Below are positions 16,980 to 24,747 of a stretch of 64,000 nt of DNA, in pieces; position 1 is the first letter of the stretch, and the number at the start of each line of letters is the position of its first letter. Position numbers and translations under genes: made by a program. The notes beneath the pieces are model-generated. The model was not told the DNA's origin, searched no databases, and saw only the letters and a list, made by a program, of their open reading frames with translations. Source of the DNA: Chloroflexota bacterium (GTDB lineage Bacteria; Chloroflexota; Anaerolineae; Promineifilales; Promineifilaceae); NCBI GenBank assembly GCA_013112725.1, contig JABFFZ010000010.1, positions 1 through 64,000 on the forward strand, written 5' to 3'.

Positions 16980-17393
16980 TCACTGTTTATCAACCGCACC
17001 CAGCACCACCAAACCCAGCCCGGCGCCGGTCAGCAGGCCAACGGCCGTCCACAATGGCATTTGCGCCAGCACCCAGTTAATCTCGGCAGGTGTAAATTCC
17101 GGGCCATGGGCGTGCAGACCCGTTTTGAGGGCCATGAAGAAGAGGGTGAGCAGGCCGGTTAACACACCAAACAAGGCGCCGGTCACGGCCGTGCCCCCTA
17201 ACCACCAGCCAACAGCCACCACCCGCCCACCAGCCACTTTTTGCACCAGGTAAGCCAGCAGTACGGCCGTTGTCAACCCGCCCAACAGCACCGCCTGCCA
17301 CAACACCCCCTCCGGCGCGATCCATATCACGCCATACGCCACCCATCCAATTGTCAACAGCTTCAAACCGGGCACTCTTGCCGGAATTTGCAT
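16980..17393 (-). CDS. Small four-helix membrane protein
   Basis: This 137-residue protein has four hydrophobic segments: LLTIGWVAYGVIWIAPEGVL, AVLLGGLTTAVLLAYLVQKV, GGTAVTGALFGVLTGLLTLFF and a last one around LWTAVGLLTGAGLGLVVLGA. A His/Glu-rich outer loop (KTGLHAHGPEFTPAEINW) lies before the last helix. I know no family for it. It has a good GAGGAG ribosome-binding site, and a short palindrome lies just upstream. Role unknown. Confidence 0.65.
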   Translation of the reverse strand: MQIPARVPGLKLLTIGWVAYGVIWIAPEGVLWQAVLLGGLTTAVLLAYLVQKVAGGRVVAVGWWLGGTAVTGALFGVLTGLLTLFFMALKTGLHAHGPEFTPAEINWVLAQMPLWTAVGLLTGAGLGLVVLGAVDKQ

Positions 17394-17405
17394 ATCAGCT
17401 CCTCG

Positions 17406-17425
17406 AACTGGACTATTGTCCAGTT
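17406..17425. promoter_or_regulatory. Palindrome upstream of membrane-protein start
   Basis: AACTGGAC-TATT-GTCCAGTT is a perfect 8-bp inverted repeat with a 4-base centre, 13-32 bases before the ATG of the minus-strand gene and directly next to its Shine-Dalgarno. It could be a repressor site or an mRNA hairpin. Confidence 0.45.
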
Positions 17426-17484
17426 TCCCGTTATCTCAGGTTTGCTAATCTAAACTAAAATATAGTGGTTGGTGATTAGTAGCT

Positions 17485-17525
17485 GGTGGCTGGTGCAAAC
17501 TACAAGCCACTAACCACCAGCCACC
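17485..17525. repeat. Word-repeat hairpin (GGTGGCTGGT words)
   Basis: GGTGGCTGGT at 17485-17494 pairs with ACCAGCCACC at 17516-17525. Further TGGTTGGTG and CCACTAACC words lie outside the exact arms. It is just upstream of the flavin-reductase start; the same words build the hairpin at 22839. Confidence 0.7.
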
Positions 17526-17543
17526 ATTACCAGGAGAATTGTT

Positions 17544-18035
17544 ATGTCAACCGATCCCATAAAAGACGCCTTACACTTAATGCCCTATGGATTCTACAGC
17601 ATCACCTCGCGCAGCAGCGATGAGGTAAATGCCATGGTTGCCAATTGGGTGATGCAAGCCTCCTTCACCCCCCGTCTGATGGTCATTGGCCTGCAAAAAA
17701 AGGCATATTCCCATCAGGTCATCGGCGAAGGCGGCGTGTTTGCCATCAACATCTTCCGCAAAGAAGACCAGGAAGCGATGATGCCCTTCACCAAAGGGCG
17801 CGCCAAAAGGCCGGATAAAATGGCTGAAGCCCTTTATACGCCGGCGCCGGAAACGGGCTGCCCTATCTTGCAAGGGGCCGCTGCCTATGTGGAATGCCGC
17901 GTGACGCAAATGATTGACGTGGGCGGCGACCATGATTTGCTGGTAGGTGAAATCGTGGGTGGCGGCGTTCTCAAAGAAGGGGAAGTGACCGACACGTTAT
18001 CGCTGCCCCATGTGGGTTGGAGCTACGCCGGTTGA
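17544..18035 (+). CDS. Flavin reductase-like FMN-binding protein
   Basis: This 163-residue protein shows the flavin reductase-like split-barrel fold: MPYGFYSITSRSSDEVNAMVANWVMQAS, FTPRLMVIGLQKKAYSHQVI, FAINIFRKEDQE, and a C-terminal VGGDHDLLVGEIVGGGV. Such proteins bind FMN and reduce it with NAD(P)H for partner oxygenases or act alone. No partner is visible next door. The ATG follows AGGAG. A strong hairpin after the stop probably terminates it. Confidence 0.85.
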   Translation: MSTDPIKDALHLMPYGFYSITSRSSDEVNAMVANWVMQASFTPRLMVIGLQKKAYSHQVIGEGGVFAINIFRKEDQEAMMPFTKGRAKRPDKMAEALYTPAPETGCPILQGAAAYVECRVTQMIDVGGDHDLLVGEIVGGGVLKEGEVTDTLSLPHVGWSYAG

Positions 18036-18041
18036 TTTTGG

Positions 18042-18074
18042 AGACCTGACGGGTTTGGGAAACCTGTCAGGTCT
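18042..18074 (+). terminator. Hairpin terminator after flavin reductase
   Basis: AGACCTGACGGGTT pairs with AACCTGTCAGGTCT with one G-T type mismatch around a short GGGA loop, followed by ATTACTATTTTGAG. The same AGACTTGACAAG-type sequence recurs in the hairpin at 63528. Confidence 0.65.
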
Positions 18075-18250
18075 ATTACTATTTTGAGAATTTTATGAAT
18101 GGGCAGCCTCAGGGGGAGTCTTTGTGGCTGTAATGCTGCTGTGTGTGTAGGAGCCGCTTCCAGATTTAACGGACAATTGAACATGAGGTATTGATAAATA
18201 AACGCAACGGGTCACGGCCGTTGGCGTTACACACTGCATGAGGTATTTTT

Positions 18251-19039
18251 ATGTCTGGAGCATCTATCATCAAATCTGAAAGTGAACCGCGAAACACAGG
18301 AGCTTCGATGTTACGCAAATTAATGTACTTATTTTTCATTCTCTTTTTTGTGCTGGCCTCCTTTGCCGCCTACACCGTCATCGTCACCGTCAACAAGGTA
18401 GACAAAACCGTCACCGAGCCATTGGGCGATATGTTCCGGCAGTTGATCGTGCCCGCCACCCCCGTTATCTTGCCCAGCAACACCACCATCGTCCGCGAAA
18501 TCAACAACCTGGCCCGTTTAGAAACCGCCTCCATCGAAATGGAAAAGGTGATTACGGCCGAACGTGGTGATACCAACCTTCTGTGGGGCGTGATGAGCGA
18601 GAATCTGATATTTGTAGCCCATGGCAAGGTAGTTGCCGGGGTAGATTTTGCCGAAATGACGCCGGACAACGTGCAGGTGATTGACCCGCAAACCGTCATG
18701 GTTTACCTGCCGCCTGCCAAAATCTTTGACGACCTGCCGGCGCTAAACAATGAAAAATCGTATGTCGCCCACCGGAGTACCGGCCTGTTAGCTGGCGCTG
18801 ACGCCCAAATGGAGACAGAAGTCCGCCGTGTGGCCGAGGCCCGGCTGCGCGAAGAGGCATTGGCTACCGGCCTGCTACCCACCGCCAATCTCAACGCCCA
18901 AAATTACATGCGCAGTTTCCTGGAAGGATTGGGGTTTACCCAGGTCATCTTCACGGACACCATCCCGCCCACGCCAATGCCATACACCCAAGAAGTACCT
19001 AAAGGGTATGTACTTGTCACACCCACCCCAGGGCCATAG
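18251..19039 (+). CDS. DUF4230 domain membrane-anchored protein
   Basis: This 262-residue protein has a single N-terminal membrane helix (LMYLFFILFFVLASFAAYTVIV) and an exported DUF4230 domain (IVREINNLARLETASIEMEKVI, LIFVAHGKVVAGVDFAEM, VMVYLPPAKIFD), then a coiled region with MRSFLEGLGFTQVIF. DUF4230 has no known reaction. An alternative start at 18308 (MLRKL) has the better AGGAG spacing and would remove 19 polar residues before the helix. The gene stands alone, ending before a heptamer array. Confidence 0.8.
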   Translation: MSGASIIKSESEPRNTGASMLRKLMYLFFILFFVLASFAAYTVIVTVNKVDKTVTEPLGDMFRQLIVPATPVILPSNTTIVREINNLARLETASIEMEKVITAERGDTNLLWGVMSENLIFVAHGKVVAGVDFAEMTPDNVQVIDPQTVMVYLPPAKIFDDLPALNNEKSYVAHRSTGLLAGADAQMETEVRRVAEARLREEALATGLLPTANLNAQNYMRSFLEGLGFTQVIFTDTIPPTPMPYTQEVPKGYVLVTPTPGP

Positions 19040-19072
19040 AAAACGTGACGAGTGATGCGTGAGGAGCCTGAT

Positions 19073-19173
19073 CACTCGTCACTCGTCACTCGTCACTCGT
19101 CACTCGTCACTCGTCACTCGTCACTCGTCACTCGTCACTCGTCACTCGTCACTCGTCACTCGTCACTCGTCAC
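19073..19173. repeat. Heptamer tandem array (CACTCGT, about 14 copies)
   Basis: The unit CACTCGT is repeated without change for about 100 bases. A preceding GTGACGAGTGATG (about 19045) is an inverted match, so the RNA can fold. It lies between the convergent DUF4230 and HIT-like genes. There are no spacers, so it is not a CRISPR array. Confidence 0.95.
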
Positions 19174-19179
19174 GCCCCC

Positions 19180-19530
19180 TTACTCCACCGATAATATATG
19201 CAATTTCGCGTGGCGTACTGTTTCGTAACCGCCACAATGGAACTTGATGGTAAACCCGCGTTCAAGCAGCGGGTACTGCTCTGCCAACGCCTGGGTTTGA
19301 GCAATGGCAAACTCCATCAATTCCAGGAACCGCGCCCGGTCAGTTTTTTCTAGCTCTTCAATGCTGGCAATGGGTTCATAGGGAATGGCCAGCCAGTGAA
19401 TGGCCCCTTCTGGGTGCAAGCTTTTCACCAGCGCAAACCGCTTTGCCTCATCACGAGCCAATACCGCGCCCGGCTCCTCACCAGCCAAAATCGCCACAAA
19501 TGGACTACCTTCCTCATTTATCACAGACAT
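19180..19530 (-). CDS. HIT-like protein with altered catalytic triad
   Basis: This 116-residue protein matches the histidine-triad fold: a first half with PFVAILAGEEPGAVLARDEA, then GAIHWLAIPYEPIASIEEL, and the C-terminal motif VRHAKLHILSVE. In HIT hydrolases the motif is H-x-H-x-H and the central His is the nucleophile. Here the centre is Lys, so nucleotidyl transfer is probably lost; nucleotide binding may remain. It ends immediately after the motif, as in short HIT proteins. It lies upstream of nothing obvious and downstream of yggX on the same strand. Confidence 0.7.
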   Translation of the reverse strand: MSVINEEGSPFVAILAGEEPGAVLARDEAKRFALVKSLHPEGAIHWLAIPYEPIASIEELEKTDRARFLELMEFAIAQTQALAEQYPLLERGFTIKFHCGGYETVRHAKLHILSVE

Positions 19531-19610
19531 GGACGTCTCCTTCTTTGACTATCAGATTGTGAATAGTGTAACAAGGGAATTATAACCGATCACCGATACC
19601 CCTTTACTCA

Positions 19611-19916
19611 TTACTTCTTACGCGGCGCAGCCGATGGCGGCGTCCAATCATCTGGCATTTGCGCGCCTTCACCAAAAAAGAACTCTTCCATTTGTTCAAA
19701 CAAAAATTCCTGGGCGCGGGGGTCGGCCAGGTTCAGACCATAATGGTTGATGAGAATGGTAGACTGTTGCTGCCACAACTCCCAGGCTTGTTTGGAAATT
19801 TCGTTGAAGACACGCTGTCCCAATGCACCGGGAAACGGCGGCCGGGCCAACGCTTCCGCCTCGCGGCCCAGCTTGACACAATCTACAACCCAGATGGTTT
19901 TTTCTCTTCTTGCCAT
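19611..19916 (-). CDS. yggX: YggX-type Fe(II) trafficking protein
   Basis: This 101-residue protein has the YggX pattern: VDCVKLGREAEALARPPFPGALGQRVFNEISKQAW, with the conserved Cys near the start, then HYGLNLADPRAQEFLFEQMEEFFFG. YggX proteins protect labile iron-sulfur clusters from oxidation and move iron. Iron-sulfur enzymes such as the Nxr complex would benefit. MARREK at 19916 is chosen because AGAGGT lies six bases upstream; the longer frame starts in an intergenic word repeat. Confidence 0.88.
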   Translation of the reverse strand: MARREKTIWVVDCVKLGREAEALARPPFPGALGQRVFNEISKQAWELWQQQSTILINHYGLNLADPRAQEFLFEQMEEFFFGEGAQMPDDWTPPSAAPRKK

Positions 19917-19997
19917 GATTACCTCTGAGGATATTGGGATATTGGGATATTCATGTATGCTTCTCTTCATGGAAATGAATTTTCCACTCGTTCGTGT

Positions 19998-20032
19998 CAG
20001 ACATCCGATTTCTTTGAGAAATCGAATGTCTG
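19998..20032. repeat. Strong 16-bp hairpin in divergent intergenic region
   Basis: CAGACATCCGATTTCT and AGAAATCGAATGTCTG form a 16-bp stem with one mismatch and a TTG loop. It lies between divergent yggX and formyltransferase genes, 64 bases before the latter. GATATTGG words (19928-19951) and CAATATC words (20042 on) flank it as a looser inverted pair. Confidence 0.75.
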
Positions 20033-20095
20033 CTTGCCACTCAATATCCTAATATCGCAATATACCGTTATCGTACTGATTTCTACAAGGATTAT

Positions 20096-21076
20096 ATGGC
20101 GACGACAGATACAGGCCAACCGAATGATTTAGCGACTATACGGGTGCTGTTTTTTGGCATGACGGGCATGTTGTCCCGCATCCCATTGGCGATTTTGTTG
20201 AACGGCGGCGTGCATGTGTGCGGTGTGGCCGTACCCGCTTCGGTACTGCCACCCTACATCCTGCCCAAACACGGCCGTCCTCACCTCTTCACCCCCTCAC
20301 CTCCTCGTTGGAATTATGAATTAGGAATTAGGAATTATGAATCACCGCCTCACCCCATCACCTCACCCGGCATTCTGGAACTGGCGGCGCAGCGCCAACT
20401 GCCGGTTTACCCCGTTGGTCGCCTGAAAGAGGCCGACACCCTGGACATGCTCACGGCCGTTGCCCCTGACCTGATCTGCGTCTCCTGCTTCAACCAGATT
20501 TTCCCGCCGCCGCTGCTAGCGCTGCCGCGCCTGGGCTGCCTGAATATCCATCCTTCGCGGCTGCCCCATTTTCGCGGCCCGTCCCCGTTGTTCTGGATAT
20601 TTCACGAGGGGCAACCGGAAACGGCCGTCACCGTTCACTTCATGGATGCAGGCATAGACACAGGTGATGTCGCCTTGCAAACCAGCCTGGCCCTACCGGA
20701 CGGCGTCAGCGGCGCACAGACCGAGCAGATGGCGGCGGAGCGGGGTGGGCGGCTGCTGTTGGCGGCGATCCGGCTATTGACCAACGGCCGTCTCCCCCGC
20801 CACCCTCAGACGGAACCCGGCTCTTACTTCCCCATCCCCGCCGCCGGCGACTTTCGGCTGGATGTGAACTGGCCCGCGCAACGCGCCTTTAACTTCATGC
20901 GCGGCACGGCCGAATGGGCACGGCCGTATCCCATCAGTGTAGCCGGGCATGAGTTGGTTTTACGCACGGCCGTCTCCTTTGACCCCGACCAGGTGTTGCC
21001 CCAACCGCTGCTGTGGCACGGCCGTACCGTCTCCATCCAATTCAATCCAGGCGTGCTGGTAACGGCCGTCACTTAA
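20096..21076 (+). CDS. Methionyl-tRNA formyltransferase-like protein with repeat insert
   Basis: This 326-residue protein has the N10-formyltetrahydrofolate formyltransferase core: FFGMTGMLSRIPLAILL at the start, catalytic Asn/His in CLNIHPSRLPHFRGPSPLFW, and Asp in HFMDAGIDTGD. A C-terminal OB-like part is short and divergent, so transfer to a sugar or another amine is as possible as to Met-tRNA. Residues about 62-90 (LFTPSPPRWNYELGIRNY and on) come from inserted word repeats (20281-20365) in a loop where the family has none. AAGGA precedes the ATG. Confidence 0.75.
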   Translation: MATTDTGQPNDLATIRVLFFGMTGMLSRIPLAILLNGGVHVCGVAVPASVLPPYILPKHGRPHLFTPSPPRWNYELGIRNYESPPHPITSPGILELAAQRQLPVYPVGRLKEADTLDMLTAVAPDLICVSCFNQIFPPPLLALPRLGCLNIHPSRLPHFRGPSPLFWIFHEGQPETAVTVHFMDAGIDTGDVALQTSLALPDGVSGAQTEQMAAERGGRLLLAAIRLLTNGRLPRHPQTEPGSYFPIPAAGDFRLDVNWPAQRAFNFMRGTAEWARPYPISVAGHELVLRTAVSFDPDQVLPQPLLWHGRTVSIQFNPGVLVTAVT

Positions 21077-21101
21077 TGAGGAGGTACGCAATCGTGGCGC
21101 C

Positions 21102-22583
21102 TTATTCAACAAGCGCCTGGTTGGCCACATACTGAATCATGCGCGAAAAAATGGCTCCATGTAAGGGGTAAATACCATACCAATAGAGCAAGCCAGATAA
21201 CCCTTTGGGGGCAAAATAAGCCGTTTGCACCAGATCCGTTTGCCCATCTGAACGAGGGTTTGCTTCAAATTGCAGCCAGCCGCGACCAGGCAGTTTCATC
21301 TCTGCCCGCAAACGCAGCAAATGATCCGGCTCTACTGCTTCCACCCGCCAAAAATCGAGCGCCTCGCCTGGCCGCAGTTCCTGTGGATGGCGGCGGCCAC
21401 GGCGCATCCCCACCCCACCCACCAGCCGATCCAGCGCCCCGCGCAACTGCCACAGCCCATTGAAAGGCGGCCAGCCGCGGGCGCCGCCCAGGCTGGTGAA
21501 GGCGCGAAAGAGGCTCTGTGGCGTGGCCCGCACCGTCAGTTGGCGGCGTTCGATGAGCATCCCTTGTTCCTGAGTCAGGTAGACGGGCTTGATGTCCCCC
21601 TGGCTGGAGGCCAGCGCATCGCTCCACAGGGTTTCGATGTCGCCCTCGTCAATGCGTTTAAGGGCCAGTTGCACGGCCGTTTCATAATTCAGCGGCTCAA
21701 TCTGCGGAAAAAGCTGGCGCGCTCGCCCATCCCGCACAATTAGCTCATTGCGCAGCCCGGCAATTAACGGCCGGACAATATGGGCCGGTACTGGCGTCGT
21801 CCAGTGTACCCAGTAAGACGATAATTTGGGCGTGAGAATGGGCACGGGAATGATGAGCCGGCGCAAACCACGAATGCGGGCATAGGTTTGCATCATCTCC
21901 GCATTGGTCAACACATCCGCGCCACCGATTTCGATGGTCTGTCCAGTGCTGGCCGGCGTCTCCAGTACTGTGAGCAGATAGTTGAGAACATCCCGAATGG
22001 CAATCGGCTGGGAACGGGTGTAAAGCCAACGTGGGGCGATCATCACCGGCAGGCGCTCCGTCAGGTTGCGCACCATCTCAAAGGAAAGACTGCCCGACCC
22101 GACAATCATGCCTGCCCGGAATTCGGTGACGGGCACGCCAGATTGGCGCAAAGCTGCGCCTGTCTCCTGGCGAGAACGCAAATGTTCCGACAACTTGCTG
22201 TCCGGGTCGCCCAATCCACCCAGATAGATAATACGCTGCACCCCGGCTGCGGCCGCGGCCTGAGAGAAGTTAGTCGCCGCCCGGATGTCTCGTTCACTAA
22301 AGCCGGGGTTCTGCCCCATGCTGTGGATGAGATAATAGGCAACATCCATGCCCTGCAAAGCGCCGGCCAATGAGTCAGCGTCCAAAACATCCCCAGTCAC
22401 GACCTCGACCTGATGTTGCCAGGGACGGCCGTATAACCGTTCTACCCCACCGCGCACCAGGACGCGCACAGATGCACCCTGCGGCAACAAACGCGGGACC
22501 AGGCGGCCACCCACGTAGCCGGTGACGCCGGTAACTAAGATATTAGAGCCGGGTAACGGCCCTCTCGCCGCATTGATTGCCAT
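21102..22583 (-). CDS. NAD(P)-binding SDR fused to DUF2867
   Basis: This 493-residue protein has an atypical short-chain dehydrogenase domain with VTGVTGYVGGRLVPRLL (the NAD(P) loop), YYLIHSMGQNPGF and YLGGLGDPDSKLSEHLRSR, then a C-terminal DUF2867 domain of about 150 residues (LTVRATPQSLFRAFTSLGG, LLRLRAEMKLPGRGWLQFEA, ARMIQYVANQ). The DUF2867 part is START-like and may bind a lipid or hydrophobic ligand. The two-domain layout is standard for this family. Substrate unknown. AGGAAAAGAG precedes the ATG. It converges with the formyltransferase gene. Confidence 0.87.
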   Translation of the reverse strand: MAINAARGPLPGSNILVTGVTGYVGGRLVPRLLPQGASVRVLVRGGVERLYGRPWQHQVEVVTGDVLDADSLAGALQGMDVAYYLIHSMGQNPGFSERDIRAATNFSQAAAAAGVQRIIYLGGLGDPDSKLSEHLRSRQETGAALRQSGVPVTEFRAGMIVGSGSLSFEMVRNLTERLPVMIAPRWLYTRSQPIAIRDVLNYLLTVLETPASTGQTIEIGGADVLTNAEMMQTYARIRGLRRLIIPVPILTPKLSSYWVHWTTPVPAHIVRPLIAGLRNELIVRDGRARQLFPQIEPLNYETAVQLALKRIDEGDIETLWSDALASSQGDIKPVYLTQEQGMLIERRQLTVRATPQSLFRAFTSLGGARGWPPFNGLWQLRGALDRLVGGVGMRRGRRHPQELRPGEALDFWRVEAVEPDHLLRLRAEMKLPGRGWLQFEANPRSDGQTDLVQTAYFAPKGLSGLLYWYGIYPLHGAIFSRMIQYVANQALVE

Positions 22584-22838
22584 CTCTCTTTTCCTTATTG
22601 ATTGCAGGCAACCTCTTTGCCCCCTTTGAGGTTAGCACAAATACACAGTTTGCCCTTATATTGCCTATTTTGGGAAAATTTTTATGCGTGGGCCAGGTAT
22701 GGCCGGGAACCGTCACGCCTGGTTGTCTGGACGGCGACCTTTGCATATGATCCCTACGTTCACCCACAGGCCACCATCCCTGACCTGTGATTGGTTAAAA
22801 AAGAAGAAAACATGGGCGACAGCCCGCCCACATGAATG

Positions 22839-22896
22839 AAAATAGTAGCTGGTGGCTGGTGGCTGGTACAAGTCACCAGCCACCAGCCACTATTTT
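22839..22896. repeat. Word-repeat hairpin with unequal arm lengths
   Basis: The right arm (22875-22896, ACCAGCC words then ACTATTTT) pairs with the left arm AAAATAGT...GGCTGGTGGCTGGT, but the left arm carries one extra 7-base word (AGCTGGT). This is direct evidence that word number changes within one arm. It precedes the amidohydrolase ribosome-binding site. Confidence 0.85.
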
Positions 22897-22910
22897 CACA
22901 GGAGAAACTT

Positions 22911-24536
22911 ATGTCCGCCACACTTGTCCTCACCAACGGCCGTATCCACACCATGAACCCGCAGCAGCCCCAGGCCACGGCCGTGGCCATCCGCCACAAC
23001 CACATCCTGGCCGTCGGCGACGACGACGCCATGCGCGCCCTGCTGGGGCCGGGCGGTGAATGGGTGGATTTACACGGCCGTGCCCTCACCCCCGGCCTGG
23101 TAGACGCCCACGTCCACTTCCAACACTTCGCCCTCGGCCTGCAACTCGTCAATCTGGACGGCGCCACCTCCCTCGACGACGCCCTCACCCGCATCCAAAC
23201 TGCTCACCGCTCACCGCTCACCGCTCACTGGCTTCAAGGCAGAGGCTGGCGCATAGACGACTGGCCCACCCACGCCTTCCCCACCGCCGCCGACCTGGAT
23301 CGCATCGTGCCCGACCGCCCCGTTTGCCTGCGTGACAAATCCGGCCATGCCGCCTGGGTGAATACACGCGCCCTGCGCATCGCCGGGATAGATCAGCACA
23401 CGCCCGACCCACCCGGCGGCCAGATTCAGCGGGGCGCCGCCGGGCAGGCCACCGGCATCCTTTTTGAAGATGCCATGGAACTGGTGACGCGGCACATCCC
23501 CCGCGAAACGCCGGCCCAAATTGCCGCCGCCATGCAAGCGGCGCAGCAACATTGCTGGCAGGTGGGGTTGACGGGGCTGCATGATTTTGACGGCCGTGAC
23601 TGTTTCCTGGCCTTACAACTCCTGCGCGAACAGGGCGAACTGGGGCTGCGCATCGTCAAAAACGTGCCCGTTTACCGGCTGGAACACGCCATCGGCGTGG
23701 GGCTGCGCTCCGGTTTTGGTGACGACTGGCTGCGCATTGGCAGCGTCAAAATTTTTGCCGACGGCGCATTAGGCCCGCGCACCGCCGCCATGCTGGCCCC
23801 CTACGAAAATGACCCGAGCAACCTGGGCATCGTCGTCACCGACAAAGAAGAGATGATGGAAAAGGTCAGCGCCGCCAGCGCCGCCGGCCTCAGCGTCACC
23901 ATCCACGCCATCGGCGACCGTGCCAACCATGATGTGCTAGATGTGTATGAAGCAGTGCGTGAAGAAGAAAAATCACACATCACACATCACGCATCACGCA
24001 TCACGCATCACGCCTTGCGCCACCGCATCGAACACGTACAAATCATCCACCCCGCCGACCAGCCCCGGCTGGCGCAGTTGGGCATCATCGCCTCCATGCA
24101 GCCCACCCACGCCACCTCAGACATGGAGATGGCCGACGCCCACTGGGGCGAACGCGCCCGCCACAGCTACGCCTGGCGGACGATGCTGGACAGCGGCGCA
24201 TTGCTCGTCTTTGGCTCCGACGCGCCAATAGAGAAGATTGACCCCCTACCGGGCATCCACGCCGCCGTCACCCGCCGCCGCGCCGATGGCTCGCCCGGCC
24301 CCGCCGGCTGGTTCCCAGAGCAGAAATTGACGATGTCGGAGACGATTTTCGCCTTCACCACCGCTGCCGCGCTCACCAGCGGGCAGGCCGGCCGGCTGGG
24401 TATGATTGCGCCCGATAAACTGGCCGACCTGACCATTTACAGCGCCGACCCTTTCACTACCTCACCCGACGAATTACTAGACATAACGATTGATGCTACG
24501 CTGGTAGACGGCCAATTCAAACACCGGACGTTTTAA
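22911..24536 (+). CDS. YtcJ-like metal-dependent amidohydrolase
   Basis: This 541-residue protein belongs to the amidohydrolase_3 group: LTPGLVDAHVHFQHF (metal-binding HxH), GQATGILFEDA, TGLHDFDGRD, SVTIHAIGDRANHDVLD, HRIEHVQIIHP and FGSDAPIEKIDPLPGI (metal Asp). It should hydrolyse an amide or cyclic amide in the cytoplasm; the substrate is unknown. Two stretches, TAHRSPLTAHWL (23200-23235) and EKSHITHHASRITHHALRH (23965-24018), are translated word repeats in loops. The start at 22911 has AGGAGAAACTT in front; the longer frame begins inside the hairpin at 22839. Confidence 0.87.
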   Translation: MSATLVLTNGRIHTMNPQQPQATAVAIRHNHILAVGDDDAMRALLGPGGEWVDLHGRALTPGLVDAHVHFQHFALGLQLVNLDGATSLDDALTRIQTAHRSPLTAHWLQGRGWRIDDWPTHAFPTAADLDRIVPDRPVCLRDKSGHAAWVNTRALRIAGIDQHTPDPPGGQIQRGAAGQATGILFEDAMELVTRHIPRETPAQIAAAMQAAQQHCWQVGLTGLHDFDGRDCFLALQLLREQGELGLRIVKNVPVYRLEHAIGVGLRSGFGDDWLRIGSVKIFADGALGPRTAAMLAPYENDPSNLGIVVTDKEEMMEKVSAASAAGLSVTIHAIGDRANHDVLDVYEAVREEEKSHITHHASRITHHALRHRIEHVQIIHPADQPRLAQLGIIASMQPTHATSDMEMADAHWGERARHSYAWRTMLDSGALLVFGSDAPIEKIDPLPGIHAAVTRRRADGSPGPAGWFPEQKLTMSETIFAFTTAAALTSGQAGRLGMIAPDKLADLTIYSADPFTTSPDELLDITIDATLVDGQFKHRTF

Positions 24537-24672
24537 GAATGGGATCACGGATTTGACGGATCAAACGGATGTGACCATCGGATGAGATTTTGCTCACGGC
24601 CGTGCCCATTACACTACAATTGTCACAAATAACCCACACGTGGTGTTGAGAGGGGTGGAATTTGCAGACATT

Positions 24673-24727
24673 GTTTGTAGTAGGCGATTGATCGCCCCCT
24701 GACGGCACTGAAGTGCCGACTACAAAC
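24673..24727. repeat. 55-bp double palindrome, copy 3
   Basis: Outer arms GTTTGTAGTAGGC and GCCGACTACAAAC differ from perfect pairing at one place. Inner palindromes are GGCGATTGATCGCC and GGCACTGAAGTGCC. It has the same 55-bp length as copies at 10540 and 12848 and lies 20 bases before a start codon. Confidence 0.9.
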
Positions 24728-24747
24728 CAACACCAAAAGGAGAACCT

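Noticed and set aside
19073..19173. Heptamer array as a CRISPR array
   Set aside because: Units are 7 bp and contiguous, with no spacers.
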